DNA of 64,000 nucleotides from Halopseudomonas xinjiangensis (GCF_900104945.1 NZ_LT629736.1:2294001-2358000); one strand, 5' to 3'; positions 51,999 through 62,616 are shown, counted from the stretch's first letter. Notes: generated from the letters alone by a model not told the origin. Numbers and translations are program-made.

Positions 51999-52750
51999 CA
52001 GGATTCCGCCGCGACTTGTTCGCTGGTCTTGCCGAACCGGCGCTGACGCTTGGCGAAATCGTCGAAGGCAGCACGCAAGGCCTCGTGCTTGAAATCGGGC
52101 CAGTAGAGATCCGAAAAGTAGAGTTCGGCGTAGGCGATCTGCCAGAGAAGGAAGTTGCTCACCCGACGCTCACCGCCGGTACGGATGCACAGGTCCGGCA
52201 GCGGCCATTCGGCAGTACAAAGGCGCTCCTGGAAATCCTGCTCGTCGATCGCCGCGGCGTCGAGCCGGCCGGCCTGAGCTTCGATTGCCAGGCGACGTGC
52301 AGCCTGAGTGATATCCCACTGACCACCATAATTTGCTGCTACCACCAGGGTCAGGCGCGAGCTGTCGGCTGTGAGCGCCTCGGCTTCGGCCATGGCCTTC
52401 TGCAATTCAGGCGAGAATCGCGAGCGGTCGCCAACGATTCGCAGGCAGATATCGTTCTCCGCAAGCTTGCGCACTTCGCGACGCAACGCGCTGAGGAAGA
52501 GGTCCATCAGCGCGCCCACTTCGTCGGCGGGTCGATTCCAGTTTTCGCTGGAAAAGGCGAACAACGTCAGCACTTCGACGCCTTCTTCAGCACAGACTTC
52601 GATGACCGCACGCACAGCGTCGACACCAGCCTTATGGCCGGCGACACCAGGTAGAAAGCGCTTGCGCGCCCAGCGGTTGTTTCCGTCCATGATGATGGCC
52701 ACATGGCGGGGAACGGACGGCGGACGACCAGCTGTTGTCATATCATTCAT
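51998..52750 (-). CDS. uppS: Undecaprenyl diphosphate synthase
   Basis: A 250-residue cis-prenyltransferase that builds the C55 carrier lipid from FPP and IPP. Signature blocks: AIIMDGNNRWARKR with the catalytic Asp, GVEVLTLFAFSSENWNRP, and DLCIRTGGERRVSNFLLWQ. It lies between frr and cdsA and consumes isoprenoids from the Dxr/IspD pathway. Confidence 0.98.
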   Translation of the reverse strand: MNDMTTAGRPPSVPRHVAIIMDGNNRWARKRFLPGVAGHKAGVDAVRAVIEVCAEEGVEVLTLFAFSSENWNRPADEVGALMDLFLSALRREVRKLAENDICLRIVGDRSRFSPELQKAMAEAEALTADSSRLTLVVAANYGGQWDITQAARRLAIEAQAGRLDAAAIDEQDFQERLCTAEWPLPDLCIRTGGERRVSNFLLWQIAYAELYFSDLYWPDFKHEALRAAFDDFAKRQRRFGKTSEQVAAES

Positions 52751-52771
52751 GAGTCAATGGGGAACGATGGC

Positions 52772-53329
52772 TCAGATGGCCATCAGGTCCGATTCCTTGG
52801 CTTCCAGCGCCTTGTCGATCTCGGCGATGTATTTGTCAGTCAACTTCTGGACCTCGTCGGCTGCACGACGTTCCTCGTCTTCGCTGATTTCCTTTTCCTT
52901 CTGCAGGTCCTTCAACTGACTCAGAGCGTCGCGACGAATATTGCGTACAGCTACCCGGGCGTTCTCGGATTCGGAGCGCGCCTGCTTGGTAAAGCCCTTG
53001 CGCGTCTCTTCGGTCAGCGCAGGCATCGGCACACGGATGGTGGTGCCAGCGGTTGCCGGGTTGAGGCCCAGATCAGAGGTCATGATGGCTTTTTCGACAG
53101 CCTGAATCATGCTGCGGTCGAAAACTGTCAAGGCCAGGGTGCGAGAGTCTTCCACGTTCACGTTAGCCACCTGGCGCAGAGGTGTATCGCTACCGTAGTA
53201 GGACACCATGACGCTGTCCAGAATGCTCGGATGAGCACGGCCGGTGCGAATCTTGGCGAACGCGTGGTCAAGTGCCTCGACCGACTTCTTCATGCGCTCC
53301 TGCGCATCTTTCTTGATTTCATTGATCAT
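52772..53329 (-). CDS. frr: Ribosome recycling factor
   Basis: A 185-residue tRNA-mimic that splits post-termination ribosomes together with EF-G. Recognisable segments are [40 protein letters not shown] (reading [16 protein letters not shown]) and the C-terminal helix [20 protein letters not shown]. It follows pyrH by 3 bases. Confidence 0.98.
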   Translation of the reverse strand: MINEIKKDAQERMKKSVEALDHAFAKIRTGRAHPSILDSVMVSYYGSDTPLRQVANVNVEDSRTLALTVFDRSMIQAVEKAIMTSDLGLNPATAGTTIRVPMPALTEETRKGFTKQARSESENARVAVRNIRRDALSQLKDLQKEKEISEDEERRAADEVQKLTDKYIAEIDKALEAKESDLMAI

Positions 53330-53332
53330 CGA

Positions 53333-54067
53333 TTAGCCCTCGATCAGAGTTCCTTCGGCGCTTCCTACCACTGCGTTGAGCAGCGCGCCGGGCTTGTTCA
53401 TGTTGAAAACCCGTAGCGGCATCTTGTGATCCCGGATCAGACAGATCGCGGTAAGGTCCATGACGCCCAGCTTCAGGTCCAGCACCTGGTCATAGCTGAG
53501 CGTATCGAACCGCTGGGCGTTCGGATCCTTCATTGGGTCGGCATTGTACACCCCGTCGACCTTGGTCGCCTTGAGTACCAGATCAGCGTCGACTTCGATG
53601 CCACGCAGGCAAGCCGCCGTGTCAGTGGTGAAGAACGGGTTACCGGTGCCAGCCGAAAATATTACCACGTCGCCACCAGCCAGGTAGCGCATCGCCTTCC
53701 GGCGGTCGTAGTGTTCGGTGACGCCTTCCATGGTGATGGCCGACATGACACGCGTCTGAATGTTCGAGCGTTCGAGCGAATCGCGCATGGCCAGAGCGTT
53801 CATGACGGTAGCCAGCATACCCATGTGGTCGCCGGTAACGCGATCCATACCAACCGAGTGCAGCGCGGCGCCGCGGAAGAGGTTGCCGCCGCCGATGACC
53901 AGGCCAACCTGGACGCCGATGCCGACCAGTTGGCCGACTTCCAGAGCCATGCGATCCAGCACCTTCGGGTCGATACCGAAATCTTCGGTACCCATTAGCG
54001 CTTCACCGCTGAGTTTGAGAAGGATCCGCTTGTACTTGGGCTGGCGGCTGCTGGGTACCTGGGCCAT
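53333..54067 (-). CDS. pyrH: UMP kinase
   Basis: A 244-residue hexameric amino-acid-kinase-fold enzyme converting UMP to UDP, upstream of CTP synthase. Blocks are [43 protein letters not shown] and [16 protein letters not shown] terminator and a second hairpin separate it from tsf, so it starts the pyrH-frr-uppS unit with its own promoter in that gap. Confidence 0.98.
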   Translation of the reverse strand: MAQVPSSRQPKYKRILLKLSGEALMGTEDFGIDPKVLDRMALEVGQLVGIGVQVGLVIGGGNLFRGAALHSVGMDRVTGDHMGMLATVMNALAMRDSLERSNIQTRVMSAITMEGVTEHYDRRKAMRYLAGGDVVIFSAGTGNPFFTTDTAACLRGIEVDADLVLKATKVDGVYNADPMKDPNAQRFDTLSYDQVLDLKLGVMDLTAICLIRDHKMPLRVFNMNKPGALLNAVVGSAEGTLIEG

Positions 54068-54149
54068 CGATTCACTCTCCTGCGATAAAGGGAGAAAAAC
54101 TCAACGAGTTCCACCAAGACCGTGCTGATGGCCACTTGTTCAGTGTTTC

Positions 54150-54184
54150 AAAAAAGAGGCTTCACGCCTGCGCGGGAAGCCTCT
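54150..54184 (-). terminator. Rho-independent terminator after tsf, with a second hairpin nearby
   Basis: AGAGGCTTC (54155-54163) pairs with GAAGCCTCT (54176-54184) and six T follow on the minus strand. A second 9-bp hairpin, TGCAGACGC (54197-54205) with GCGTCTGCA (54215-54223), lies between it and the tsf stop. Together they close the rpsB-tsf unit. Confidence 0.9.
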
Positions 54185-54245
54185 GGAAGACCATATTGCA
54201 GACGCCCCCGCGGAGCGTCTGCAGTGCCGCGGTCAACGGACACTA

Positions 54246-55115
54246 TCACTGCTTGGAGGCAGCGACCTGAGCAGCGACTTCAGCAGCGAAGTCGGTTTCG
54301 GCGCGCTCGATGCCTTCGCCCACTTCGAAGCGGATGAAAGAAACGACTTCGGCACCGGCTTTCTTGGCCAAATCACCAACCTTGATTTCCGGATCCTTGA
54401 CGAAGGGCTGCTCGACCAGACTCGCTTCGGCCAGGAACTTGTTGATGCGGCCCTTGACCATGTTTTCGACGATGTTGTCGGGCTTGCCGGCAATCTTGTC
54501 CGCGTTCAGCGCCAGGAAGATTTCCTTTTCCTTGGCCACAGCTTCTTCGGAGACCTGGGAAGGATCGACGAACTGCGGATTGCTGGCCGCTACGTGCATG
54601 GCGATGTCGCGAGCCAATTCCTCGTTGCCGCCCTTCAGATTGACAACCACACCAATGCGGTGACCGTGCAGGTAGGCGCCGATCACGTCGCCCTCAACAC
54701 GGGCCAGACGGCGGATATTCACGTTCTCACCGGTCTTGGCCACGAGTGCCTCGCGTGCGCTTTCCTGATCCGCAACCAGCGGGGCAGCGTCGGTGTAGCC
54801 CGCTTCGAAAGCCTTTTCCAGGCTGGCGTTGACGAAGGCCTTGAAGTCGTCCTGGAGAGCCAGGAAGTCGGTCTGCGAATTGACTTCAATGATGACCGCC
54901 GTCTTATTGTCGGCGGAGACCTTGGCTGCGATTGCCCCTTCAGCGGCAATGTTGCCAGCCTTCTTCGCGGCCTTGATCGCGCCGGAGGCACGCATGTCGT
55001 CGATCGCCTTTTCGATATCGCCATCGGCGGCAACCAGAGCCTTCTTGCATTCCATCATGCCCTGGCCGGTACGCTCGCGCAGTTCCTTGACCATGGCTGC
55101 AGTGATCTGTGTCAT
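54246..55115 (-). CDS. tsf: Elongation factor Ts
   Basis: A 289-residue guanine-nucleotide exchange factor for EF-Tu. It begins [20 protein letters not shown], the EF-Ts signature with ECKKAL following, and [13 protein letters not shown] is the second signature. The in-frame extension to 55565 runs through the rpsB-tsf gap and is not coding. It is paired with rpsB behind an intergenic hairpin. Confidence 0.98.
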   Translation of the reverse strand: MTQITAAMVKELRERTGQGMMECKKALVAADGDIEKAIDDMRASGAIKAAKKAGNIAAEGAIAAKVSADNKTAVIIEVNSQTDFLALQDDFKAFVNASLEKAFEAGYTDAAPLVADQESAREALVAKTGENVNIRRLARVEGDVIGAYLHGHRIGVVVNLKGGNEELARDIAMHVAASNPQFVDPSQVSEEAVAKEKEIFLALNADKIAGKPDNIVENMVKGRINKFLAEASLVEQPFVKDPEIKVGDLAKKAGAEVVSFIRFEVGEGIERAETDFAAEVAAQVAASKQ

Positions 55116-55198
55116 GAATGATTCCTCTCGAATGGCTTGATTCTTTACTGCCCCGGTGCTGCGGGACAGGTCGTTCATGGTGCGTTGAGCATATTGCA

Positions 55199-55221
55199 AA
55201 AAGGGGGCATAGCCCCCTTTT
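55199..55221 (-). terminator. Intercistronic terminator/attenuator between rpsB and tsf
   Basis: A 10-bp stem, AAAAGGGGGC (55199-55208) with GCCCCCTTTT (55212-55221), has a 3-base loop and five T at the minus-strand 3' side. It would lower tsf expression relative to rpsB, as known for this operon in other bacteria. Confidence 0.88.
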
Positions 55222-55251
55222 CGATACGGCAATAGCGCGCCGAAATCCCGC

Positions 55252-55995
55252 TTAGCCCGCAGAGGCCTCGGTAGCAGGTGCTTCTTCTTCGACGAACTCG
55301 TCAGCACCACCACCGTTGTTCTTGCCACGCAATACGGCGTCGGCCATCGCAGCAGCGTACAGCTTGATCGCGCGAATCGCGTCGTCGTTGCCGGGGATGA
55401 CGTAATCGACGCCTTCCGGGCTGCTGTTGGTATCGACGATGCCAATGACCGGGATGCCGAGCTTGTTGGCTTCGGTGATAGCGATGCGCTCGTGCTCAAC
55501 GTCGATGACGAAAAGCGCGTCAGGCAGGCCGCCCATGTCCTTGATACCACCGAGGCTGCGATCAAGCTTCTCGAGATCGCGCGAACGCATCAGGGCTTCT
55601 TTCTTGGTCAGCTTGGTGAAGGTGCCATCCTGAGCCTGGCCTTCCAGGTCGCGCAGACGCTTGATCGACTGGCGGATGGTCTTGTAGTTGGTGAGCATGC
55701 CGCCCAACCAACGATGATCAACGTAGGGCATGCCTGCGCGGCTCGCTTCTTCAGCAATGATCTTGCTGGCAGCACGCTTGGTGCCGACGAACAGCAGCTT
55801 GTTCTTGCCGGCGGCCAGCTTCTCCACAAAGCTCAGGGCTTCGTGGAACATCGGCATGGTCTTTTCCAGGTTGATGATGTGAATCTTGTTGCGGGCGCCG
55901 AAAATGAACTTGCCCATTTTCGGGTTCCAATAACGGGTCTGGTGGCCGAAGTGCGCACCGGCCTTCAGCATGTCACGCATAGAGACTTGGGTCAT
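55252..55995 (-). CDS. rpsB: 30S ribosomal protein S2
   Basis: A 247-residue ribosomal protein. It starts [19 protein letters not shown] and contains [20 protein letters not shown] and the S2 signature around [16 protein letters not shown]. The acidic C-terminal tail ([12 protein letters not shown]) is typical of pseudomonads. An in-frame extension to 56094 covers the leader RNA and is not coding. First gene of rpsB-tsf. Confidence 0.98.
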   Translation of the reverse strand: MTQVSMRDMLKAGAHFGHQTRYWNPKMGKFIFGARNKIHIINLEKTMPMFHEALSFVEKLAAGKNKLLFVGTKRAASKIIAEEASRAGMPYVDHRWLGGMLTNYKTIRQSIKRLRDLEGQAQDGTFTKLTKKEALMRSRDLEKLDRSLGGIKDMGGLPDALFVIDVEHERIAITEANKLGIPVIGIVDTNSSPEGVDYVIPGNDDAIRAIKLYAAAMADAVLRGKNNGGGADEFVEEEAPATEASAG

Positions 55996-56127
55996 GATAA
56001 CTCCATCATAAAGTCGGGTTGGGCCTCCACGCATCCCAGTGTCCAACCCCGAAGGGCACCCAGGGCACTGTGTCGATACGTGTGCGGATTTCAAGTTTCG
56101 CCTGACGCGGTCGCGTTATCTCAGGCG
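55996..56127 (-). ncRNA. Candidate rpsB leader (S2 autoregulatory element, t44-like)
   Basis: The ~130-base untranslated region between the promoter and rpsB can fold: GTTGG/CCAAC arms (about 56018-56022 and 56043-56047), CAGTG/CACTG, and a CCC-TTC-GGG hairpin are visible. S2 is known to repress its own operon by binding the leader in enterobacteria. The assignment here is by position and foldability, not by a covariance match. Confidence 0.5.
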
Positions 56128-56133
56128 CGGCGC

Positions 56134-56139
56134 TTTATA
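56134..56139 (-). promoter_or_regulatory. Candidate -10 box of the rpsB operon
   Basis: TATAAA on the minus strand is followed by a very GC-rich discriminator (GCGCCGCGCC), a pattern of stringently controlled ribosomal promoters. The -35 region 17 bases upstream (TTTTCT) is weak. Confidence 0.5.
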
Positions 56140-56292
56140 CCATATCGCGACCGGCGAGAAAAGTTCGACATGCCGAGCGGCCCGACTCCGGACTTGCGGC
56201 AGCCGCTCAACAGCGGGCTGCTTGTCTGGTAAACTCTCTCGTTTGTTCAGCCTGCGTGCCTTGCGGCGCCGTTCTAGAGTGAGAGAGCCTTC

Positions 56293-57081
56293 ATGACAGT
56301 AACCATCAAGACTGCGGAAGATATTGCCGGCATGCGCGTGGCCGGCCGCCTGGCGGCCGAGGTGCTGGAAATGATCGGCGAGCATGTCAAGCCCGGGGTG
56401 ACCACCGAAGAGCTCGACCGCATTTGCCATGACTATATTGTCAACGTGCAGAACGCCATTCCGGCCCCGCTCAACTATGGCGGTGCGCCCGATCGGATTC
56501 CATTCCCCAAGTCCATCTGCACCTCGATCAATCACGTTGTCTGCCACGGCATTCCGAATGAGAAGCCGCTTAAAAGCGGCGACGCGATGAATATCGACAT
56601 CACCGTGATCAAGGATGGTTATCACGGCGATACCAGCAAAATGTTCATTGTCGGCGAGACCCCGGAATGGGTGGAACGCCTGAGCCGCGTCACCCAGGAA
56701 TGCCTCTATAAAGGCATCTCGGTAGTCAAGCCGGGCGCACGACTGGGGGACATCGGCCAGATCATCCAGGATCACGCCCATGCCAATCGCTACAGCGTCG
56801 TACGCGAGTACTGCGGTCATGGCATCGGCAAGGTGTTCCATGAAGACCCGCAGGTGCTGCACTACGGCCGCGCCGGCACCGGCATGGAGCTGAAGGAAGG
56901 CATGACCTTTACCATCGAGCCGATGATCAATCAGGGTCGGCCCGATACTCGCTTGCTTGGCGACGGCTGGACTGCCATTACCAAGGACCGCAAGCTTTCC
57001 GCGCAATGGGAGCACACCATTCTGGTAACGGCGGACGGATACGAAGTGCTTACCCGTCGTCAGGAAGAATCCTTCCAGTAA
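56293..57081 (+). CDS. map: Methionine aminopeptidase type I
   Basis: A 262-residue enzyme that removes N-terminal Met from nascent proteins. The five metal ligands are in [17 protein letters not shown] (two Asp), [14 protein letters not shown] (His), [10 protein letters not shown] (Glu) and QWEHTILV (Glu). It is divergent from rpsB, the usual arrangement, and is followed by glnD after 31 bases. Confidence 0.98.
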   Translation: MTVTIKTAEDIAGMRVAGRLAAEVLEMIGEHVKPGVTTEELDRICHDYIVNVQNAIPAPLNYGGAPDRIPFPKSICTSINHVVCHGIPNEKPLKSGDAMNIDITVIKDGYHGDTSKMFIVGETPEWVERLSRVTQECLYKGISVVKPGARLGDIGQIIQDHAHANRYSVVREYCGHGIGKVFHEDPQVLHYGRAGTGMELKEGMTFTIEPMINQGRPDTRLLGDGWTAITKDRKLSAQWEHTILVTADGYEVLTRRQEESFQ

Positions 57082-57112
57082 GTGTTGCTCGTCGTCACTG
57101 CAGGGGGTAGCT

Positions 57113-59818
57113 GTGGATACCGAACTGTTCGATCCAGGTCAGTTTCAAGCTGAACTGGCACTGAAAAGCAGCCCCATCGCTGCTTTCAAGAAAGCCATCG
57201 CTCAGGCGGATTCCGTCCTGCAGGCGCGCTTTACCGGCGGAAGGGATATCCACAAGCTTATCCATGATCGTGCCTGGTTCATCGATCAGATTCTCTCGCA
57301 GGCCTGGAACCGCCTCGCCTGCGCATCGGATCCGGGCATCGCGCTGCTCGCCGTGGGCGGCTACGGCCGTGGCGAACTGCACCCGCATTCTGATATCGAC
57401 CTGCTGATTCTGCTGCGCGAAGGCAATGCCGACAGCTATCGCGATTCGATCGAGCAGTTTCTCATGCTGCTTTGGGATATCGGTCTGGAGGTCGGACAGA
57501 GCGTTCGATCGGTAGAAGACTGTGCGCAGGAAGCGCGGGCCGACATCACCGTCATCACCAACCTGATGGAATCGCGCACTCTGGCCGGTGCCGAATCGCT
57601 ACGCCAGGCGATGATGCAGGCGATCAGCTCAGAGCACATGTGGAGCGATGCCGAATTCTTCCGCGCCAAGCGCGCCGAGCAGCAGGCCCGCCATGCCAAG
57701 TTCAACGACACCGAGTACAACCTCGAGCCGAACGTGAAAAGCTCCCCGGGCGGGCTGCGTGACATCCAGACCATCGGCTGGGTGGCGCTGCGGCACTTCG
57801 GCACCAACGATCTGCGCGAACTGGTCGACCAGGGCTTTCTCAACGAGCCCGAGTACAACATCCTCGCGTCGGGACGCGCCTATCTGTGGAAGGTTCGTTT
57901 CGCCCTGCACACGCTGGCCGGTCGCGCCGAGGATCGCCTGCTGTTCGATCACCAGCGTACCCTGGCACAACTGCTCGGCTATGAAGACAGCGACGCCAAG
58001 CTCGCCGTCGAGCGCTTCATGCAGAAATATTATCGTGTGGTGATGTCGCTCTCCGAACTCAACGACTTGCTGATGCAGCATTTCGAAGAGATCCTCCTGC
58101 GCAACGCAGAGGCAGCAGACATCCGTCCGTTGAACGCCCGCTTCCGGGTACGCAATCACTACATCGAAGTGACCCACCCGCAGGTATTCAAGCGCACGCC
58201 CTTCGCCTTGTTGGAAATTTTCGTGCTGATGGCACAGAACCCGGAGATCCGTGGCGTGCGCGCCGACAGCATCCGGCTATTGCGCGACCATCGCCACCTG
58301 ATCGACGACAAGTTCCGCAGTGACATCCGCAACACCAGCCTGTTCATCGAGCTGCTGCGCTGCCAGGAAGGCATTCACCGTAATCTGCGGCGCATGAACC
58401 GTTACGGCATACTCGGTCGCTATCTGCCGGAGTTCGGCAAGATTGTCGGCCAGATGCAGCACGACCTCTTCCATATCTATACGGTCGATGCGCACACGCT
58501 CAACCTGATCAAGCACCTGCGCAAGCTGGGGCGCCCGGATTACCAGGAGAAGTATCCGCTGGCCTGGCGGATCTTCTGTCGTCTGCCCAAGCCAGACCTG
58601 CTGTATATCGCCGGGCTGTACCACGACATTGCCAAGGGCCGCGGCGGCGATCATTCCGAACTCGGAAAGGTGGATGCGGAAGCCTTCTGCCAACGGCATC
58701 AGTTGCCTGCCTGGGATTCGCATCTGGTCGGCTGGCTGGTGGAAAATCATCTGTTGATGTCCACCACCGCACAGCGCAAGGACATATCCGATCCCGACGT
58801 CATCCACGACTTCGCGGTGAAGATGGGCAATCAGGTGCGCCTGGATTATCTCTATGTGCTGACCATCGCCGACATCAACGCGACCAACCCGACGCTATGG
58901 AACAGCTGGCGTGCCTCGCTGCTGCGCCAGCTGTACACCGAAACCAAGCGGGCGCTGCGCCGCGGACTGGAGAACCCGCCGGACCGCGAGGAGCAGATTC
59001 GTCAAACGCAGCAGGCGGCCGTGGATATCCTGGTTCGTGCCGGCGTCGACGAAGATGATGCCGAAGCTCTGTGGTCCGAGCTGGGCGAAGACTATTTCCT
59101 GCGTCACACCGCCAGCGATGTCGCCTGGCATACCGAAGCCATCGCGCAGCATCCAAACCGAAACGGGCCCTTGGTTCTGATGCGGGAAACCGCACAACGC
59201 GAGTTCGAAGGCGCTACGCAGATATTCATTTACACGCCCGAGCAGAACGACCTGTTCGCCGTAACCGCCGCAGCGATGGATCAGCTCAACCTGAACATTC
59301 AGGACGCGCGGATCATCACGTCGACCAGCCGTTTCAGCCTGGATACCTATATCGTCCTCGACGCGGATGGCGGCTCCATTGGTGACAACCCCGAGCGCAT
59401 TCGCCAGATCAAGCACGGCCTGATCGAGGCGCTGTCGGAACCGGATGATTATCCATCGATCATTCAGCGCCGCGTCCCGCGCCAGTTGAAACATTTCGCC
59501 TTCGACCCGGAGGTAACCATCTTCAATGATCACAGCGGTCAGCATACGATTCTCGAGCTGTCTGCGCCGGACCGGCCCGGCCTGCTGGCGCGCATGGGCA
59601 AGATCTTTCTGGACTTCGAAATCAGCGTTCAGAACGCCAAGATCGTCACGCTGGGCGAGCGCGTGGATGACGTCTTCGTACTCACCGACTCGAATAACCA
59701 GCCATTGTCCGATCCACAATTGTGCCAGCGACTGCAGAGCACCATCATCAAGACGCTAGGCTCCAGCGCCCAGCGAACCGACAACAGCCCGCCGTCGCAG
59801 ATAGCCATCGGCCCCTGA
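57113..59818 (+). CDS. glnD: Bifunctional uridylyltransferase/uridylyl-removing enzyme GlnD
   Basis: A 901-residue nitrogen sensor that uridylylates PII (GlnB/GlnK) under nitrogen limitation and removes UMP when glutamine is high. The nucleotidyltransferase motif is [19 protein letters not shown] near residue 82. The HD domain that removes UMP begins [17 protein letters not shown] near residue 502. Two ACT domains lie at ~705-780 and ~808-885 ([19 protein letters not shown]). The start is GTG with a GGGGG ribosome site. Confidence 0.97.
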   Translation: MDTELFDPGQFQAELALKSSPIAAFKKAIAQADSVLQARFTGGRDIHKLIHDRAWFIDQILSQAWNRLACASDPGIALLAVGGYGRGELHPHSDIDLLILLREGNADSYRDSIEQFLMLLWDIGLEVGQSVRSVEDCAQEARADITVITNLMESRTLAGAESLRQAMMQAISSEHMWSDAEFFRAKRAEQQARHAKFNDTEYNLEPNVKSSPGGLRDIQTIGWVALRHFGTNDLRELVDQGFLNEPEYNILASGRAYLWKVRFALHTLAGRAEDRLLFDHQRTLAQLLGYEDSDAKLAVERFMQKYYRVVMSLSELNDLLMQHFEEILLRNAEAADIRPLNARFRVRNHYIEVTHPQVFKRTPFALLEIFVLMAQNPEIRGVRADSIRLLRDHRHLIDDKFRSDIRNTSLFIELLRCQEGIHRNLRRMNRYGILGRYLPEFGKIVGQMQHDLFHIYTVDAHTLNLIKHLRKLGRPDYQEKYPLAWRIFCRLPKPDLLYIAGLYHDIAKGRGGDHSELGKVDAEAFCQRHQLPAWDSHLVGWLVENHLLMSTTAQRKDISDPDVIHDFAVKMGNQVRLDYLYVLTIADINATNPTLWNSWRASLLRQLYTETKRALRRGLENPPDREEQIRQTQQAAVDILVRAGVDEDDAEALWSELGEDYFLRHTASDVAWHTEAIAQHPNRNGPLVLMRETAQREFEGATQIFIYTPEQNDLFAVTAAAMDQLNLNIQDARIITSTSRFSLDTYIVLDADGGSIGDNPERIRQIKHGLIEALSEPDDYPSIIQRRVPRQLKHFAFDPEVTIFNDHSGQHTILELSAPDRPGLLARMGKIFLDFEISVQNAKIVTLGERVDDVFVLTDSNNQPLSDPQLCQRLQSTIIKTLGSSAQRTDNSPPSQIAIGP

Positions 59819-59831
59819 GGATACTTTGCGG

Positions 59832-61028
59832 ATGAATCCCGATCTGGACCGCCTGCAACCCTACCCGTTCGAGAAGCTGCGCGCGTTGCTCGCCGACGTG
59901 ACGCCGAACCCGGCGCTTGCTCCGGTCTCGCTGTCCATTGGCGAGCCAAAGCATCCGTCGCCGACACTGGTTCTGGAGGCACTGGCCGCCAACCTCGACA
60001 AGGCTGCCCTTTACCCGACTACCCTGGGCCTGCCCGAATTGCGCCGCAGCATCGCCCACTGGCTGACCCGACGCTTCGAGTTGAACGCTGGTTCGCTGGA
60101 CATCGATCGCAATATCGTGCCGGTCAACGGCACCCGCGAAGCGCTGTTCTCTTTCACCCAGGCCGTGGTCAGCCGGAACCCGGATGGACTGGTTGTCAGT
60201 CCGAATCCCTTTTATCAGATTTATGAAGGCGCGGCCTTTCTGGCCGGCGTCGAGCCGCATTACCTCGCCTGCGACGACAGCAACGGCTTCGTGCCGGATT
60301 TCGCCGCGGTACCCGAATCGATCTGGCGCCGTTGTCAGCTGCTGTTCATCTGCACGCCAGGCAATCCGACCGGCTCCGTGATCGCGCTGGAAAAGCTTCA
60401 ACAGTTGATCGAACTGGCCGACCGCTACGACTTTGTGATTGCGTCAGACGAGTGCTACAGCGAAATCCACGACCCGTCAGGCCCCGCGCCGGTCGGTCTG
60501 CTGCAAGCCTGCGCGGCGATGGGCCGGAATGACTTCAGTCGCTGCGTGGTTTTTCATAGCCTGTCCAAGCGTTCCAACCTTCCGGGGTTGCGTTCGGGCT
60601 TCGTCGCAGGCGACGCCAGCCTCCTCAAGCCCTACCTGACCTACCGCACCTATCACGGTTGCGCGATGCCGGTGCAGACCCAGTTGGCAAGTGTCGCCGC
60701 CTGGCAGGACGAAACGCATGTGCGCGAAAACCAGGCGCAGTATCAGGCCAAGTTCGATGCCGTGCTAAATATCCTTGGCGAGGTAATGGACGTCGGACGC
60801 CCGGATGCAGGCTTCTATCTCTGGCCTAGAACTCCGATCGACGACGAGACTTTCACACGACGGTTACTGGCCGAGCAGAACGTGGCTGTCGTGCCGGGGC
60901 GCTACTTGTCGCGTGACGTGGACGGCTATAATCCGGGCGCCGGACGGGTGCGCATGGCGTTGGTTGCCCCTCTGGCAGACTGCATCGAAGCCGCCCATCG
61001 CATTCGCCGCCTGGTAGAGAGCCTCTGA
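59832..61028 (+). CDS. dapC: Succinyldiaminopimelate transaminase
   Basis: A 398-residue class-I PLP aminotransferase of the DapC group, acting between DapD and DapE in lysine/diaminopimelate synthesis. It begins MNPDLDRLQPYPFEKLRALL and has SIGEPKHPSP, PGNPTGSVI, ASDECYSEIH and the PLP Lys in HSLSKRSNLPGLRSGF. A TTG at 59826 is better spaced from the GAGG at 59817, but the ATG matches family N-termini. dapD lies two genes downstream. Confidence 0.94.
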   Translation: MNPDLDRLQPYPFEKLRALLADVTPNPALAPVSLSIGEPKHPSPTLVLEALAANLDKAALYPTTLGLPELRRSIAHWLTRRFELNAGSLDIDRNIVPVNGTREALFSFTQAVVSRNPDGLVVSPNPFYQIYEGAAFLAGVEPHYLACDDSNGFVPDFAAVPESIWRRCQLLFICTPGNPTGSVIALEKLQQLIELADRYDFVIASDECYSEIHDPSGPAPVGLLQACAAMGRNDFSRCVVFHSLSKRSNLPGLRSGFVAGDASLLKPYLTYRTYHGCAMPVQTQLASVAAWQDETHVRENQAQYQAKFDAVLNILGEVMDVGRPDAGFYLWPRTPIDDETFTRRLLAEQNVAVVPGRYLSRDVDGYNPGAGRVRMALVAPLADCIEAAHRIRRLVESL

Positions 61029-61030
61029 AC

Positions 61031-61375
61031 ATGATTACCCTGTACGGCATCAAGGCCTGCGACACGATGAAAAAAGCGCGTGTCTGGCTCGAAGAGCAAG
61101 GCATTGAGTACCAGTTTCACGACTACAGGAAAGAAGGCATCGACGCTGACCAATTGCGGGCCTGGTGTGACGAACATGGCTGGGAAACTGTTCTCAATCG
61201 TCAGGGCACGACGTTCCGCAAGCTCGACGACGCCGACAAGGAAGCTATCGATACCAGCAAAGCCGTTGGCCTGATGCAGGCCAACCCATCGATGATTAAA
61301 AGACCGGTGCTCGACACCGGCTCGCAGCGACTGGTCGGTTTCAAGCCGGACCAGTATGCCGCTGCCCTCAAATGA
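61031..61375 (+). CDS. ArsC/Spx-family reductase-like protein
   Basis: A 114-residue thioredoxin-fold protein. The N-terminal YGIKACDTMKKARVWLEEQG has a single Cys followed by KK, as in YffB/Spx proteins, and lacks the CxxC pair of thioredoxins. RPVLDTGSQRLVGFKPDQY closes the protein. It is a conserved companion of dapC-dapD in pseudomonads. True arsenate reductase activity is unlikely; the role is unknown. Confidence 0.88.
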   Translation: MITLYGIKACDTMKKARVWLEEQGIEYQFHDYRKEGIDADQLRAWCDEHGWETVLNRQGTTFRKLDDADKEAIDTSKAVGLMQANPSMIKRPVLDTGSQRLVGFKPDQYAAALK

Positions 61376-61407
61376 CCCTCCATGCATAGCATCCAAGGAA
61401 TTAGCCC

Positions 61408-62442
61408 ATGAGCGAATGTTTCAGCCTGGCCTTTGGCGTCGGAACGCAGAACACGGCCGGCAACTGGCTCGAAGTGTTCTATCCACAGCCGATGTTGCAC
61501 CCTGACCCCAAACTGGTTCAGGTCGTCGCCGAACAGCTTGGTTATAGCGAAGGTAACCAGGCTCTGTTGCTGAAGGCAACGCAGTGCGAAGCACTGGGCA
61601 AGGCGCTGGAGCAGGCCGGTTTTGCCGAAGCTGGCGCGATCGTCGCGCAGTTTGCGGGCAGCAGCCGTCCCTTGGTAGCGACCATCCTGGCTACCGACGA
61701 GGCGCCCTCCTCTACGCCCGAGGCCTATCTCAAGCTGCATCTGCTCTCGCATCGCTTGGTCAAGCCGCATGGCGTGGTACTGGCCGGCATCTTTCCGCTG
61801 CTGCCGAACGTGGCCTGGACCAACCAGGGCGCGATCGACATCACCGAGTTGCCGCAGCGCCAACTCGCCGCACGACTGAAGGGCGATACCATCATCGTTC
61901 ACAGCATCGACAAGTTTCCGTCAATGACCGACTACGTTGTGCCGGCCGGCATACGTATCGCCGACACTGCTCGGGTGCGTCTGGGCGCCTACGTGGGCGA
62001 AGGCACAACCGTCATGCATGAAGGCTTCATCAACTTCAATGCCGGTACCGCAGGCACGAGCATGGTCGAAGGTCGGATATCCGCCGGGGTATTCGTTGGC
62101 AAGGGTTCGGACCTGGGTGGTGGCTGCTCGACCATGGGCACCTTGTCAGGGGGCGGGAACATCGTCATTTCGGTCGGCGAAGGCTGCCTGATCGGTGCCA
62201 ACGCGGGTATCGGTATTCCGCTGGGCGATCGCTGCACCGTCGAGGCCGGCCTGTATATCACTGCCGGGATAAAGGTCGCCCTGCTGGACGACGCCGACAA
62301 CATCGTCGAGATCGTCAAGGCACGCGACCTGGCCAATCAGACCGATCTGCTGTTCCGTCGGAATTCGCAGACTGGCGCGATCGAGTGCAAGACCAACAAG
62401 AGCGCCATCCAGCTCAACGAGATGCTTCACGCGCACAACTGA
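61408..62442 (+). CDS. dapD: 2,3,4,5-tetrahydropyridine-2,6-dicarboxylate N-succinyltransferase
   Basis: A 344-residue enzyme of the long pseudomonad/actinobacterial DapD type. A distinct N-terminal domain is followed by a left-handed beta-helix (residues ~185-290) with MHEGFINFNAGTAGTSMVEG and GKGSDLGGGCSTMGTLSGGG, then a C-terminal domain ending IQLNEMLHAHN. It succinylates tetrahydrodipicolinate for DAP and lysine synthesis. AAGGA is 8 bases before the ATG. Confidence 0.97.
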   Translation: MSECFSLAFGVGTQNTAGNWLEVFYPQPMLHPDPKLVQVVAEQLGYSEGNQALLLKATQCEALGKALEQAGFAEAGAIVAQFAGSSRPLVATILATDEAPSSTPEAYLKLHLLSHRLVKPHGVVLAGIFPLLPNVAWTNQGAIDITELPQRQLAARLKGDTIIVHSIDKFPSMTDYVVPAGIRIADTARVRLGAYVGEGTTVMHEGFINFNAGTAGTSMVEGRISAGVFVGKGSDLGGGCSTMGTLSGGGNIVISVGEGCLIGANAGIGIPLGDRCTVEAGLYITAGIKVALLDDADNIVEIVKARDLANQTDLLFRRNSQTGAIECKTNKSAIQLNEMLHAHN

Positions 62443-62446
62443 ACAC

Positions 62447-62490
62447 AGCGGCAAGCTTCAAGCGGCAAGCCGATTGGCGCCGCTTGAAGC
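62447..62490. repeat. Pseudomonad-type intergenic palindromic repeat
   Basis: A tandem AGCGGCAAGC (62447-62456 and 62461-62470) is combined with a 12-bp inverted repeat, GCTTCAAGCGGC (62455-62466) and GCCGCTTGAAGC (62479-62490). It resembles the short GCTTGAAGC/GCGGCAAGC repeats scattered between genes in many Pseudomonas. Degenerate related sequence continues to about 62600. It may double as the dapD terminator, although no T-run follows. Confidence 0.65.
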
Positions 62491-62616
62491 TCCGCTTTAT
62501 GGATAGATCGTACTGGCTGCTAGCTCGGGCATCGAGACTCTGGCATCCTGCCTTCAGCTCAGAACTCTCAACTCGCCGCGTGCTGCTTGTCGCTCAGCGG
62601 CTCCCGCCGCTACCCT

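Noticed and set aside
61031-61375. Arsenate reductase of an ars operon
   Set aside because: There are no ars genes nearby. It is embedded between dapC and dapD and has the YffB/Spx-type single-Cys motif.
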